A stretch of 56,267 nt of DNA from Adlercreutzia muris (lineage in GTDB: Bacteria; Actinomycetota; Coriobacteriia; Coriobacteriales; Eggerthellaceae). The DNA lies in NCBI RefSeq assembly GCF_008831045.1, contig NZ_WAJS01000019.1, forward strand, positions 1-56,267, read 5' to 3'. The notes beneath the pieces are model-generated. The model saw nothing but the letters and a program-made list of their open reading frames with translations. It had not been told where the DNA came from and did no database searches. The translations under genes and the position numbers were made by a program. Shown piece by piece: positions 1 to 7,555 of this stretch (position 1 is its first letter; each line of letters starts with the position of its first letter).

Positions 1-836
1 GCCTCCCGCTCCTCCCCTGCGCCGGCCACCCGGGAGAAGGAGGCCCGCAGCTCGGTCAAAGGCTCGGTGATCAGCCGGCTGAGCACCACGTAGATGATGA
101 GGGCCATGGCCGCCGTCACGGCCAGGAAGAACACCATGTTCGACACGATGGCGTCGCGCATGTTCGCGAGGGCCGAATCGGCGGGCACTACCACCGACAC
201 GGCGCCGGCCACGTCCCCCACCTTCCAGCCCTCCTTGGGGTAGCCCGTGGCGTCGATCTCGCCGGCCGGCTCGCCGTGGCACTCGATGCAGTCCTCGGAA
301 ACGTCCATGGCGCGCACGTAGCGAAAGACCTGCTGGTCCTCCTCGGTCTCGAAGCCCCAGGCTTCGTCGGGGCCGCCCTCGACCAGAAAGCCCTCGATAG
401 CGGCCGCCTCGTAGGCGTCGGGCGTGTTGTAGATATTGCGGGGGTTCAGGTTGGTGAAGCGGATGGAGTAGTCGGACTTCTCCGAGAACAGGGCCGCCAC
501 GGACTTGCCGGCGATGGCACAGTGCAGCCCCTTGTAGTCGTAGTCGCCGGCGGCAGTGTAGTTGATGACGCTCTGGTTAAGCGAGATGAAGTCCCATACG
601 GCGTCCATCTCGGTGACGAGCACGCGCGACTTCTCGAGAAGGTCGGTCTCGGCCCGGCGAGCCTGGTCGCCGTAGGTGAACACGAGGAACACCGCCGAGA
701 TGACCACGAGCACAGCGGTCAGAAGGCCGATGAGCTTCGTCCTCAATCCGATGGCGCTCTGTTCTCCCCCGCGACGCATCACGCTGTCCGAGCCTTCTGC
801 GGCCCTGCTCCCCTCTCCGTTCTCGCAGTTCCCCAC
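1..836 (-). CDS. DUF3365 c-type heme sensor protein, partial
   Basis: The 3' end is cut by the window edge. The readable part (about 278 codons) has a short N-terminus, one membrane helix (about residues 27-47), an extracytoplasmic region with the covalent-heme motif CIECH (coded near 272-300), a second membrane helix and the start of a HAMP-like linker. This is the layout of DUF3365 (Tll0287-like) heme sensors, which often end in a histidine kinase or other output domain; that part is not visible. I chose the GTG at 836 because GGGAGG lies 5 nt upstream and a palindromic promoter lies just beyond. The ATG at 779 has no good ribosome site. It lies downstream of dmsB on the same strand, so a role in sensing redox state for the reductase is an inference from context. 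Confidence 0.72.
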   Translation of the reverse strand, partial: MGNCENGEGSRAAEGSDSVMRRGGEQSAIGLRTKLIGLLTAVLVVISAVFLVFTYGDQARRAETDLLEKSRVLVTEMDAVWDFISLNQSVINYTAAGDYDYKGLHCAIAGKSVAALFSEKSDYSIRFTNLNPRNIYNTPDAYEAAAIEGFLVEGGPDEAWGFETEEDQQVFRYVRAMDVSEDCIECHGEPAGEIDATGYPKEGWKVGDVAGAVSVVVPADSALANMRDAIVSNMVFFLAVTAAMALIIYVVLSRLITEPLTELRASFSRVAGAGEERE

Positions 837-856
837 TGCTGCCTCCCATGCAGGTA

Positions 857-887
857 CGGCTGGTAGGATGTTATACCCTACCAGCCG
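857..887 (-). promoter_or_regulatory. Palindromic operator with a -10 element in its loop
   Basis: An 11-bp perfect inverted repeat, CGGCTGGTAGG (857-867) and its complement (877-887), encloses 9 nt. Read on the minus strand, the loop carries TATAAC, a good -10 element, so transcription would start near 865 and give a leader of about 28 nt before the GTG at 836. There is no T-run, so it is a poor terminator for dmsB. CTGGTA also occurs just outside, at 891-900 in complement. An operator for a repressor or LuxR-type activator is an inference. Confidence 0.5.
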
Positions 888-923
888 CGATAATACCAGT
901 CTTTACGACGACGGGTCGCGCCC

Positions 924-1541
924 TTAGGCCTCGTGGCCCACTTCCTGCGGGTTGCGCAGCGTGCCGCCCTTGTCCGCGTCGCGATGCAGCGCGAACACCA
1001 CGGCCGGGCCGGTCTCATCGGTCAGCTCGCCGATGGCCGCCGCCCCCTCCGGGTGCGCCTCGCGCAAGCTGGCGATGGGGCCGAACTCCAGGGCGCGCAC
1101 CGGGCAGGCCTTGGCGCAGGTGGGATCCGGGGTGCCCTCGGGGTTCTCGTCGGAGCAGAGCACGCACTTGTGGGAAAGCCCGTCGTCCAGCTGCACGGGG
1201 TGCCCGTAGGGGCAGCTCTTCTCGCAGGTCATGCAGCCGATGCACTTCTCCTTATCGTTGTTCACGATGCCCGTTTCCGGATCCTTCTGCATGGCGCCGG
1301 TGGGGCAGTTGGCCACGCAGGCCGGGCTCTCGCAGTGGCCGCAGGTCATGGAGGCGTAGTAGGTGAAGGCCGTGGCGGTAAACGCGCCGGCCTCGTCGGC
1401 GGTCCACTCGCCGCCGCCGAACTCGTACACCTTGCGGAACTTGGCCGGCACTTCCAAATCGTTGCGATCGAAGCACGAGGTCATGCAGGCCTTGCAGCCG
1501 GTGCAGATGTCGGTGTTGACGAAAAATCCGTACTGTTCCAT
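924..1541 (-). CDS. dmsB: DmsB-type 4Fe-4S electron-transfer subunit
   Basis: 205 aa. Iron-sulfur subunit of a DMSO-reductase-family enzyme, expected to pass electrons from the membrane quinol donor to DmsA. Four cysteine clusters are visible in the family order: CTGCKAC near residue 14, CGHCESPAC with a following CP near 68, CIGCMTCEKSCP near 100, and CVLC with a downstream CAKACP near 127. Length matches the DmsB/NrfC family. The start has GGGGGAG upstream, and it follows dmsA by 16 nt, so the two form one operon. No DmsC membrane anchor is seen downstream; the next gene is the heme sensor. No export signal is visible, so it would travel as a complex with the Tat-exported DmsA. Confidence 0.9.
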   Translation of the reverse strand: MEQYGFFVNTDICTGCKACMTSCFDRNDLEVPAKFRKVYEFGGGEWTADEAGAFTATAFTYYASMTCGHCESPACVANCPTGAMQKDPETGIVNNDKEKCIGCMTCEKSCPYGHPVQLDDGLSHKCVLCSDENPEGTPDPTCAKACPVRALEFGPIASLREAHPEGAAAIGELTDETGPAVVFALHRDADKGGTLRNPQEVGHEA

Positions 1542-1557
1542 GGTAATCTCCCCCTTC

Positions 1558-4185
1558 TTAGGCCTTCTCGATCTTGCACAGGTTGGAATGCACGCCGTTG
1601 CCCTTGGAGATGGGCGTGGGGCGCGAGGACGTGAGCACCGAGATGCAGCCGCCCCGGTCGAGCACGCCGCGGTCGCCGATGGTGGCCCCGTCGCGAGTCT
1701 CCGGGTCGTACCAGGCGCCCTGGGGCACGCTGACCACGCCGGGCATGATGCGGTTGGTGACCTTCGCGGTCATCTGGGAGCGGCCGCGCTCCGTGGACAC
1801 GATGACGGCATCGTCCTGGGCGATGCCGAGGGTCGCCGCGTCGCCGTCGTTGATCCAGCACTGCTGGGGCGCCACCGAGCTCATCCAGGGCACATTGCCG
1901 TAGGAGGAGTGGGTGCGCGTCTTGGTGTGGTGGCCGATGAGCTGGAAGGGGTACTCCTGCCGCAGCGGGTCGCCGAAGCCCTCGAAGTGGTCGTACCAGA
2001 TGGGCAGGGCCGTGATCTGGTCGCGGCCGTCGTCGGGGATGACGCCGCCGCCGGTGAGGTCCCACTGCTTCGACAGGTTGTAGGCCTGCTTGGAGAAGAC
2101 CTCGTACTTGCCGGAGGGGGTGGCCAGCGCCTCGGGCAGGGGCGCCACGGCCGGCTCGTGGTCGTCAGTCTGCTTGAACAGGCCGCCAGCGCGGAACTCC
2201 TCGAAGGTGGCGGGCAGGTCGTCGCCGGCCTCCTTGCCCTGCTCGTAGCACCACTCGATCCAGTCGAGCTGGCTCTTGCCCTCGGTGAACTCGTCCTTGA
2301 GCCCCAGTTTGTCGGCGATGAGCGTGCAGATCTCGTAGACGGGCTTGGCCTCGAACAGCGGCTCGATGGCCTTGCTCTCGCAGCAGATGAAGCCGGTCCA
2401 GGCGGTGCCGCCGGTGGTGAGGTCGTCCTCCTCGAAGGGGGTGGTGCCGGGCAGGATGATGTCGGAGGCCATGGCCGTCGGCGTCATCCAGGGATCCACG
2501 GTCACGATCATGCGCACGCCGGAGTCCTTCTCGTCGGGCAGGTTGTAGATGCGCAGGGAGTCGTTGATGTCGGCGTGCTGGCCCATCATGACGTTGGAGC
2601 CGTAGTTCCAGATGAACTTGATGGGGGCCTTCAGGGCGATGGTGCCGGGCTCCTCGGCATAGGAGGTCGCACCGGTCTCGTCGATATGGCGGATGCCCCA
2701 GGTGGCGTCGTTCATGACCGTGTAGTCCTCGATGGCCTGGTACCAATCGAAGAAGGACACGCACACATCCACGGTGTTCTTCTCGGGGAAGCACGGGATG
2801 GCCGTCGGGGTGGCATAGGGCACGCCGCCCACACCCTCACGGGCGCCGGTGCCGCCGCCGGAGATGCCCACGTTGCCGGTGATGGCGGCGATCATGGCGA
2901 TGGCGCGGGAGCTGTTGCCGCCGTTGGAGTGGCGCTGCGGGCCCCAGCCCTGGATGGTGGCCGTGGGGCCGTCCACGTACAGGTCGGCCAGCTCTCGGAT
3001 GACGGCGGCGGGAATACCGGTGATGGCGGCGGCCCACTCGGGGGTCTTCTCGCCGGTACCGGCGTAGGCGCCGGTGCCGGCGAGATAAGCCTCATAGGAC
3101 ATGTCCTCCTCCACGGTGAGCGAACCGGACGCATCCAGGCCCATGAACGCCGTGCTCGCGGGCTCGGCAGCCGACACGTCCTCGGCGAAGCTGTCGGAGA
3201 AGAAGCCGACGAACTTGCTGCGAAGGAAGTCCTCGTCCAGCTTGCCTTCGGCGAAGAGGTACTGGATCATGCCGGCGACGAGGGCCGCATCGGTGCCGGG
3301 GCGGATGGGGATCCAGCGGTTCGCCACGCCCACGGCGGTGTCGGACAGGTGCGGGTCCACCACCACGATGGTGGCCTCGGGGTTGTCCTGGCGCACCCGA
3401 GTGAGCAGGTACTGCATGGCCGAGCCGGACATGCGCGTGTTGGCCGGGTTGTTGCCGAACAGCACGATGTTCTTGGAGTTCACCAGGTCGGTCACCTCGT
3501 TGTTGGACCAGGCGTCACCGTTGAATAGCGGCATCTCCCAGGTGATCTGACCGGTGGAGTAGTCGGCGTACTGGCGCAGGTAGCCGCCCCACAGGTTCAT
3601 GAGACGGGCGAACATGGTGGAGTCGGGGTGCCACGACTTCGACACAGTGCCGCCGAGCACGCCGGTGCCGTATTGGATGTAGAAGGCGTCGTTGCCGTAC
3701 TCCTCCTTGATCTCCTTCATGGTGGTGGCGATAAGCTCGATGGCCTCGTCCCAGGAGATCTCCTCGTACTTGCCCTCGCCGCGCTTGGTGCCCTCTACGC
3801 GCTTGAGCGGTTTCTGCACGCGGTCGGGGCTGTAGATGCGCTGGCGGTTGGTGCGGCCGCGCACGCAGGAGCGCATCTGGTAGATCTTGCCGGGGCCGAA
3901 CTCGTCATCGCCGTCGGAATCGATGTCGATGCGCACGACCTGGCCGTCCTTCACGTAGGTCTTCAGCGGGCAGCGGCTGCCGCAGTTCACATGGCACGCC
4001 GACCAGGTGACCGTATCGTAGTCGAGCGGCTCGCCGCCCGTGACGGGCAGGCTCTCCTCCTCGGACGCATCGGTCTGCGCGGCCGGAGCGCACCCGGTCA
4101 GCGCCACGCCGACTCCGGTAACGCCCGCCAGGCCGAGAAACGAACGGCGGCTGAGGCCCCCGAACGTCTGCGCAGTCTTCTCCAT
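1558..4185 (-). CDS. dmsA: DMSO-reductase-family molybdopterin oxidoreductase, catalytic subunit
   Basis: 875 aa. Catalytic subunit with bis-MGD cofactor; the real substrate cannot be read from sequence. A Tat signal SRRSFLG sits at residues 12-18 and is followed by LTGCAP with Cys32, which looks like a lipobox, so the protein may be a Tat-exported lipoprotein outside the membrane. The FS0 cluster ligands are C64, C68, C72 and C107. The probable molybdenum ligand is Ser210 in YADYST, as in E. coli DmsA, which supports an S- or N-oxide-type reductase rather than a nitrate or formate enzyme. The start has AGGGGAG upstream. dmsB follows after 16 nt. Eggerthellaceae carry many paralogs of this family, so the symbol marks family, not proven DMSO reduction. 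Confidence 0.88.
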   Translation of the reverse strand: MEKTAQTFGGLSRRSFLGLAGVTGVGVALTGCAPAAQTDASEEESLPVTGGEPLDYDTVTWSACHVNCGSRCPLKTYVKDGQVVRIDIDSDGDDEFGPGKIYQMRSCVRGRTNRQRIYSPDRVQKPLKRVEGTKRGEGKYEEISWDEAIELIATTMKEIKEEYGNDAFYIQYGTGVLGGTVSKSWHPDSTMFARLMNLWGGYLRQYADYSTGQITWEMPLFNGDAWSNNEVTDLVNSKNIVLFGNNPANTRMSGSAMQYLLTRVRQDNPEATIVVVDPHLSDTAVGVANRWIPIRPGTDAALVAGMIQYLFAEGKLDEDFLRSKFVGFFSDSFAEDVSAAEPASTAFMGLDASGSLTVEEDMSYEAYLAGTGAYAGTGEKTPEWAAAITGIPAAVIRELADLYVDGPTATIQGWGPQRHSNGGNSSRAIAMIAAITGNVGISGGGTGAREGVGGVPYATPTAIPCFPEKNTVDVCVSFFDWYQAIEDYTVMNDATWGIRHIDETGATSYAEEPGTIALKAPIKFIWNYGSNVMMGQHADINDSLRIYNLPDEKDSGVRMIVTVDPWMTPTAMASDIILPGTTPFEEDDLTTGGTAWTGFICCESKAIEPLFEAKPVYEICTLIADKLGLKDEFTEGKSQLDWIEWCYEQGKEAGDDLPATFEEFRAGGLFKQTDDHEPAVAPLPEALATPSGKYEVFSKQAYNLSKQWDLTGGGVIPDDGRDQITALPIWYDHFEGFGDPLRQEYPFQLIGHHTKTRTHSSYGNVPWMSSVAPQQCWINDGDAATLGIAQDDAVIVSTERGRSQMTAKVTNRIMPGVVSVPQGAWYDPETRDGATIGDRGVLDRGGCISVLTSSRPTPISKGNGVHSNLCKIEKA

Positions 4186-4205
4186 AGACTCCCCTTTCCT
4201 CGTCG

Positions 4206-4340
4206 TCTCGAGGATCCCGGGCAGGATCCTCCCTCGTTGGGGCAGTCTACGCGCATCGCCGTGGAACCTCCATGGGTATTTGGTTCATTTTTCCTTGGGA
4301 AATTCTTATCGAAATATTGCGCCCCAGGTGGGATGGGCAA
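4206..4340 (-). promoter_or_regulatory. Leader and upstream region of dmsA with a small hairpin
   Basis: Just upstream of dmsA, GAGGATCC and its complement form an 8-bp hairpin around 4209-4230. Further upstream (4275-4325) lies an AT-rich island that stands out from the GC-rich surroundings and is the likely promoter region. I could not assign a convincing -10/-35 pair or a known regulator site. Confidence 0.3.
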
Positions 4341-4490
4341 CCTCCCAGTCGGTCGGCGGTCGGGACGGGAGGGAACGCGAGGACGAGATGCCGCGAAGGC
4401 CGCGGTGGATTCGGCTGGGGAGGCGCCGCGGCGAAGGTCGGCGAGGCTCGAGGGGCGGAGGCTCCGCAGGCAGCTGACGGCGGGCGAGGC

Positions 4491-4612
4491 GAGGCGAGCT
4501 CGGCCGGGAAGGCACTCGGGACGAGGCGAGATCGGTTGGGAAGACGCTCGGGACGAGGCGAGCTCGGTCGGGAAGGCGACGAGGAAGAGGGGCGAGATTG
4601 GTTAGGAAGGCG
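4491..4612. repeat. 32-bp minisatellite, about 3.7 copies
   Basis: Tandem units begin at 4491, 4523 and 4555 with a partial fourth to 4612. The unit begins GAGGCGAGCTCGG (second copy GAGGCGAGATCGG) and includes GGGAAG. Copies differ by a few substitutions. It is intergenic, between the dmsA upstream region and the family-1 hairpins. No gene is visible in it. Confidence 0.7.
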
Positions 4613-4657
4613 GTGCAGCGCAGAAACCTGCTCCAGGGGCGGGGCACGAACAGCCCG

Positions 4658-4869
4658 TGACACCAAACTCCCCGTTTCCGCCCGGCATCGCAGGTTTTCC
4701 GTCGCAAACGGGGAGTTTGGTGTCATTTTCCGCGGCAGAAAGCGGCGTTTTGGCGCTATCGGTCGACAAAACCCCAGGTCGGCAATGAGAGATTCCTCGG
4801 CAGGCAGCACCAAACTGCCCGTTTGCGACAGGAGGTGAGGCGCGGGAGACGGAAATGGGGAGTTTGGGT
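4658..4869. repeat. Family-1 hairpin repeats, locus 1 (two units)
   Basis: Unit A: a 20-bp perfect stem, 4658-4677 with 4706-4725, arm starting TGACACCAAACTCCCC, enclosing a 28-nt loop. Unit E starts about 150 bp further on (4809-4869), with an imperfect stem that begins ACCAAACTGCCC. The spacer between them (4726-4808) carries GGCAGAAAGCGG and TCGACAAAACCCCAGGTCG, boxes that recur in locus 2. The loop of A contains GCAGGTTTTCCGTC, which is identical in unit C of locus 2 although the arms differ. Confidence 0.75.
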
Positions 4870-4969
4870 ACATAGAAGTGGCTGCCAACGGGCGCTCGCC
4901 CGATCTTCCGCACCCGGCGAAAAAGCGACCCCGCCGCAATCGGCTATTTGCGGGCGCGCGGTGCGGAAA

Positions 4970-5000
4970 GGGCCGGGACGCATTTGGCGCTCCGGCCCTC
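4970..5000. terminator. GC-rich hairpin downstream of the LRR protein gene
   Basis: AGGGCCGG and its complement CCGGCCCT pair around a 15-nt loop (about 4971-4999). It lies about 110 bp past the stop of the LRR protein gene on the minus strand. There is no clear T-run, so terminator function is uncertain. Between it and the gene (5040-5110) are two imperfect direct repeats ending CTCTACCCGCG. Confidence 0.3.
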
Positions 5001-5110
5001 GAATGAGACGAATTTCCACGTCGCAGGAAAACCAGCAGCGTCAGTTACCCGCGGGCGCGGCAGCTGCCAGTAGGCTCTACCCGCGCGGGTGCGCGGACCG
5101 TCAGCAGACT

Positions 5111-7195
5111 CTACCCGCGATCCCTGCGGCGGACTGCGACGGCGGCGGCCAGGGCGCAGGCGGCGAGGGCCGCGGTGGCCAGGGGTACGGCCGGTGCCAC
5201 TTCGTCGCCGGTCTGAGCGAGGCGGGTGGCGGACCTGGCCGCGGACTTCACCGGGGCCTTCGCCGCCGGGTCGGCCACGGCGTAAGTGGCCTCGATGACC
5301 CGCTCGGTGCCGTCGGGCATGGAGTACACGGCCGTCACCTCGTAGGCGCCGGCGCGGGTCGGGTCGATGGCCTCGACCTCCTTGCTGTCGTACTTGATGG
5401 TGACCGCCACGTCCTCGGCGCCGGCCGGGAAGCCCTCGCGGGTACCGAAGCGCTTGGCCAGGTCGCAAACGATGTCCCGCTTGTCCATGGCCACGCCCGT
5501 CGCATCCAGCGGTAATGTCACAACCTCGGAGAAGGCCACCGTGCGCTTGGGGGCGGGGTCAGCGGTGGTGCCGCCGTTGGAACCGCCATTTCCATTACCG
5601 GAACCGGAGCCGTTCCCATTGCCGAAGCCATTGTTGGAGCCACCGTTGCCATTGTCGGAACCGCCTCCGTCGCCGTCCGACCCGTCGCCCGAGCCATTAC
5701 CCTCGACAACAGCGGTGTAGGTGCCAGCCGTGCGAGCTGGGATGGAATCGGCCGCGAAGACCTCCCCCTTCTCGTTGCGCCACTTCAGATCATTCCCATC
5801 GCGCCAATAGGGCAGTCCCGATGTGGTAAAGTCGCCTGTAGCAGGCAAGGAAATTCTGGTCAGAGAGTTGCAATCCGAGAGCATCATGAAAAGATGCTCC
5901 ACCCGTGTCATATCGAATTTTGAAAGGTCGAGGCTTCCTACCGAGGAGCAATATGAGAGCATACGAGTCATGTCAACCACGTTGGACGTATTGAATTCCG
6001 AAAGGTCGAGTGAGCTTAAAGATGAACACTCCTGAAACATGGAGTTCATGTTCACCACCTTGGAGGTGGTGAATTTTGAAACATCAAGAAATACCAGGCT
6101 CCGACATTCGTTAAACATAGAGCCCATGTCCGTCACTCTCGCGGTATCGAATTTGGAGACATCGAGGGACTCCAACGAGGAGCAATCATTAAACATGTAG
6201 CCCATGTCCGTTACCCAGCCAGTCGTGAACGTAGCCGGGAATTGAATATCTTTGAGCGACGAGCAGCCATTGAACATCCACTCCATATCCGTCACCTTCG
6301 AGGTGTCGAACCGAGAAAGATCGAGGGATTTCAGCGATGAGCAACCGGAGAACATGTAGCTCATATCCGTCACTATGCTAGTCTGAAACGTAACCGGCAG
6401 CACAATAGTCTCCAAGGACGAGCACTTGCTAAACATGTTGTTCATGTCCGTCGCCCTGGAGGTGTCGAAACCCGAAAGATCGAGAGTTTTGAGGGACGCG
6501 CATTCGGTGAACATACCACTGATGTTCACCACCGCCCCCGTCCTGAAGCTCTTCGGAAAAGAAAGGGACTTCAAAGACGAGCACCCGAGAAACATTTGGC
6601 TCATGTCCGTCACTTTAGAGGTGTCGAACTTGGAGAGATCGAGGGACACAAGAGAGGAGCATCCGGCGAACATCTGGCTTGCATCCTCCAGACTCGTGGT
6701 CTCGAACTTGGAAAGATCGATGGATTTTAGAGAACGGCAGTCGTGGAACATCCTCCGCGCACTCTTTACCTTAGAAGTGTCCAATTTCGCCATGTTCACC
6801 TGCTCGAGATTCTCCAAATCATAGAACCACCAAGCGGCGCTCTGGGGCTGGAAGGCGTCGGCTACGACCGCCTCCACTACGTAGGGTCTTTTCTCCTCTT
6901 CGATCCATTGGTGGGCCGGAGCATTGGCATCATCTCGAAACGGCTGAATATCCTCCAAAGGCCCATACTCGGCCCTGGCACCCTCGCCCTTCTGGAACAC
7001 GAGCGTGTACCCGCCACCATCGCGGGAGTACAGCGCGACGAATATATCGTCGTCCGCGACGGGAGCGGCCTCGTCCGCCCAAGCGCCAGAGGCAGATGCC
7101 AGCGCAAGAGAAAACGCGACGGCCGCCATCAGCGCTAGAGTCCACAGGGCTGTGAAGCCCTTCGCCCTCAACGTACCCCGTGCTGCTTCTCCCAT
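5111..7195 (-). CDS. BspA-type leucine-rich-repeat (DUF285) cell-wall surface protein
   Basis: 694 aa from the ATG at 7195, chosen for its GAGAAGGGAAG ribosome site; an upstream ATG at 7246 has its GGAG too close. A signal peptide ends near AWADE. From about residue 105 to 435 run about 13 repeats of 22-24 residues with core CSSLxxLDLSxFDTSxVTDM, the DUF285/BspA pattern. A Gly/Asn/Ser linker follows, then an Ig-like domain, then LAQTGDE, a hydrophobic helix and a basic tail: a sortase signal for wall attachment. Proteins of this type bind host or bacterial partners, but no ligand can be inferred. The repeat-coding part (about 5820-6800) is visibly poorer in G+C than both ends, suggesting imported repeat DNA. 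No sortase gene is in the window. Confidence 0.87.
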   Translation of the reverse strand: MGEAARGTLRAKGFTALWTLALMAAVAFSLALASASGAWADEAAPVADDDIFVALYSRDGGGYTLVFQKGEGARAEYGPLEDIQPFRDDANAPAHQWIEEEKRPYVVEAVVADAFQPQSAAWWFYDLENLEQVNMAKLDTSKVKSARRMFHDCRSLKSIDLSKFETTSLEDASQMFAGCSSLVSLDLSKFDTSKVTDMSQMFLGCSSLKSLSFPKSFRTGAVVNISGMFTECASLKTLDLSGFDTSRATDMNNMFSKCSSLETIVLPVTFQTSIVTDMSYMFSGCSSLKSLDLSRFDTSKVTDMEWMFNGCSSLKDIQFPATFTTGWVTDMGYMFNDCSSLESLDVSKFDTARVTDMGSMFNECRSLVFLDVSKFTTSKVVNMNSMFQECSSLSSLDLSEFNTSNVVDMTRMLSYCSSVGSLDLSKFDMTRVEHLFMMLSDCNSLTRISLPATGDFTTSGLPYWRDGNDLKWRNEKGEVFAADSIPARTAGTYTAVVEGNGSGDGSDGDGGGSDNGNGGSNNGFGNGNGSGSGNGNGGSNGGTTADPAPKRTVAFSEVVTLPLDATGVAMDKRDIVCDLAKRFGTREGFPAGAEDVAVTIKYDSKEVEAIDPTRAGAYEVTAVYSMPDGTERVIEATYAVADPAAKAPVKSAARSATRLAQTGDEVAPAVPLATAALAACALAAAVAVRRRDRG

Positions 7196-7258
7196 GTTCG
7201 TCTTCCCTTCTCTCGGCAGGCGCCGGACGGAAAGCACCCGGCGCATCTTCTCCGCCTG

Positions 7259-7267
7259 AGGGTAGCA
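7259..7267 (-). promoter_or_regulatory. Extended -10 element for the LRR protein gene
   Basis: On the minus strand the sequence reads TGCTACCCT, an extended -10 (TGn plus TAnnnT), about 64 nt before the ATG at 7195. It matches the pattern upstream of gltX and the ATP-grasp gene. No convincing -35 is seen. Confidence 0.4.
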
Positions 7268-7287
7268 AATAAGTGCCCATTACAGTT

Positions 7288-7320
7288 AGAGCCGCCCCGC
7301 AAGGGCGGCTCTCTTTATCT
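7288..7320 (+). terminator. Intrinsic-terminator-like hairpin
   Basis: AGAGCCGCCC (7288-7297) pairs with GGGCGGCTCT (7303-7312) over a 5-nt loop, followed by CTTTATCTT. The T-rich side faces the plus strand, yet no plus-strand gene lies to its left. It may be the remnant of a locus split by the IS110 insertion, or a hairpin that the element targeted. Confidence 0.5.
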
Positions 7321-7329
7321 TCCATTGCG

Positions 7330-7550
7330 AGGAGGCTACGATGGGGGCGGCCCTGACGGGCTGCTGGCCGGCCGCGCCGGATGGCCCTTCGCCCCTGCCT
7401 CTCCAGAAGGCCCGGGGGGTGTTGCCACCGGCGCGGCCAGGCCGCGGGCGGACGACTGATAGAGATCTGCCGGGCGCGCGGCGCCACGGCCGGGTAATGT
7501 GGGTGTCGCGGGCCCGCGGCGGGACCGGCCGGCCGACCTTCGGAGAGGAT
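7330..7550 (+). ncRNA. Candidate bridge RNA region of the IS110 element
   Basis: About 230 nt of non-coding sequence precedes the transposase. It holds an 11-bp perfect stem, GGCCGCGCCGG (7370-7380) with its complement (7428-7438), whose 47-nt loop contains a second hairpin (GGCCCTTC near 7383 with GAAGGCC near 7406). Members of the IS110 group encode a bridge RNA at this place, with two loops that pair to target and donor DNA. Position and structure fit; the guide segments were not identified, so this is an inference. Confidence 0.35.
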
Positions 7551-7555
7551 ACATC

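Noticed and set aside
1363-3528. A 721-codon plus-strand open frame
   Set aside because: Antisense shadow of dmsA and dmsB; the minus-strand products are clear family members.
7288-7320. Terminator of the LRR protein gene
   Set aside because: It lies upstream of that minus-strand gene, and its T-rich side points the other way.
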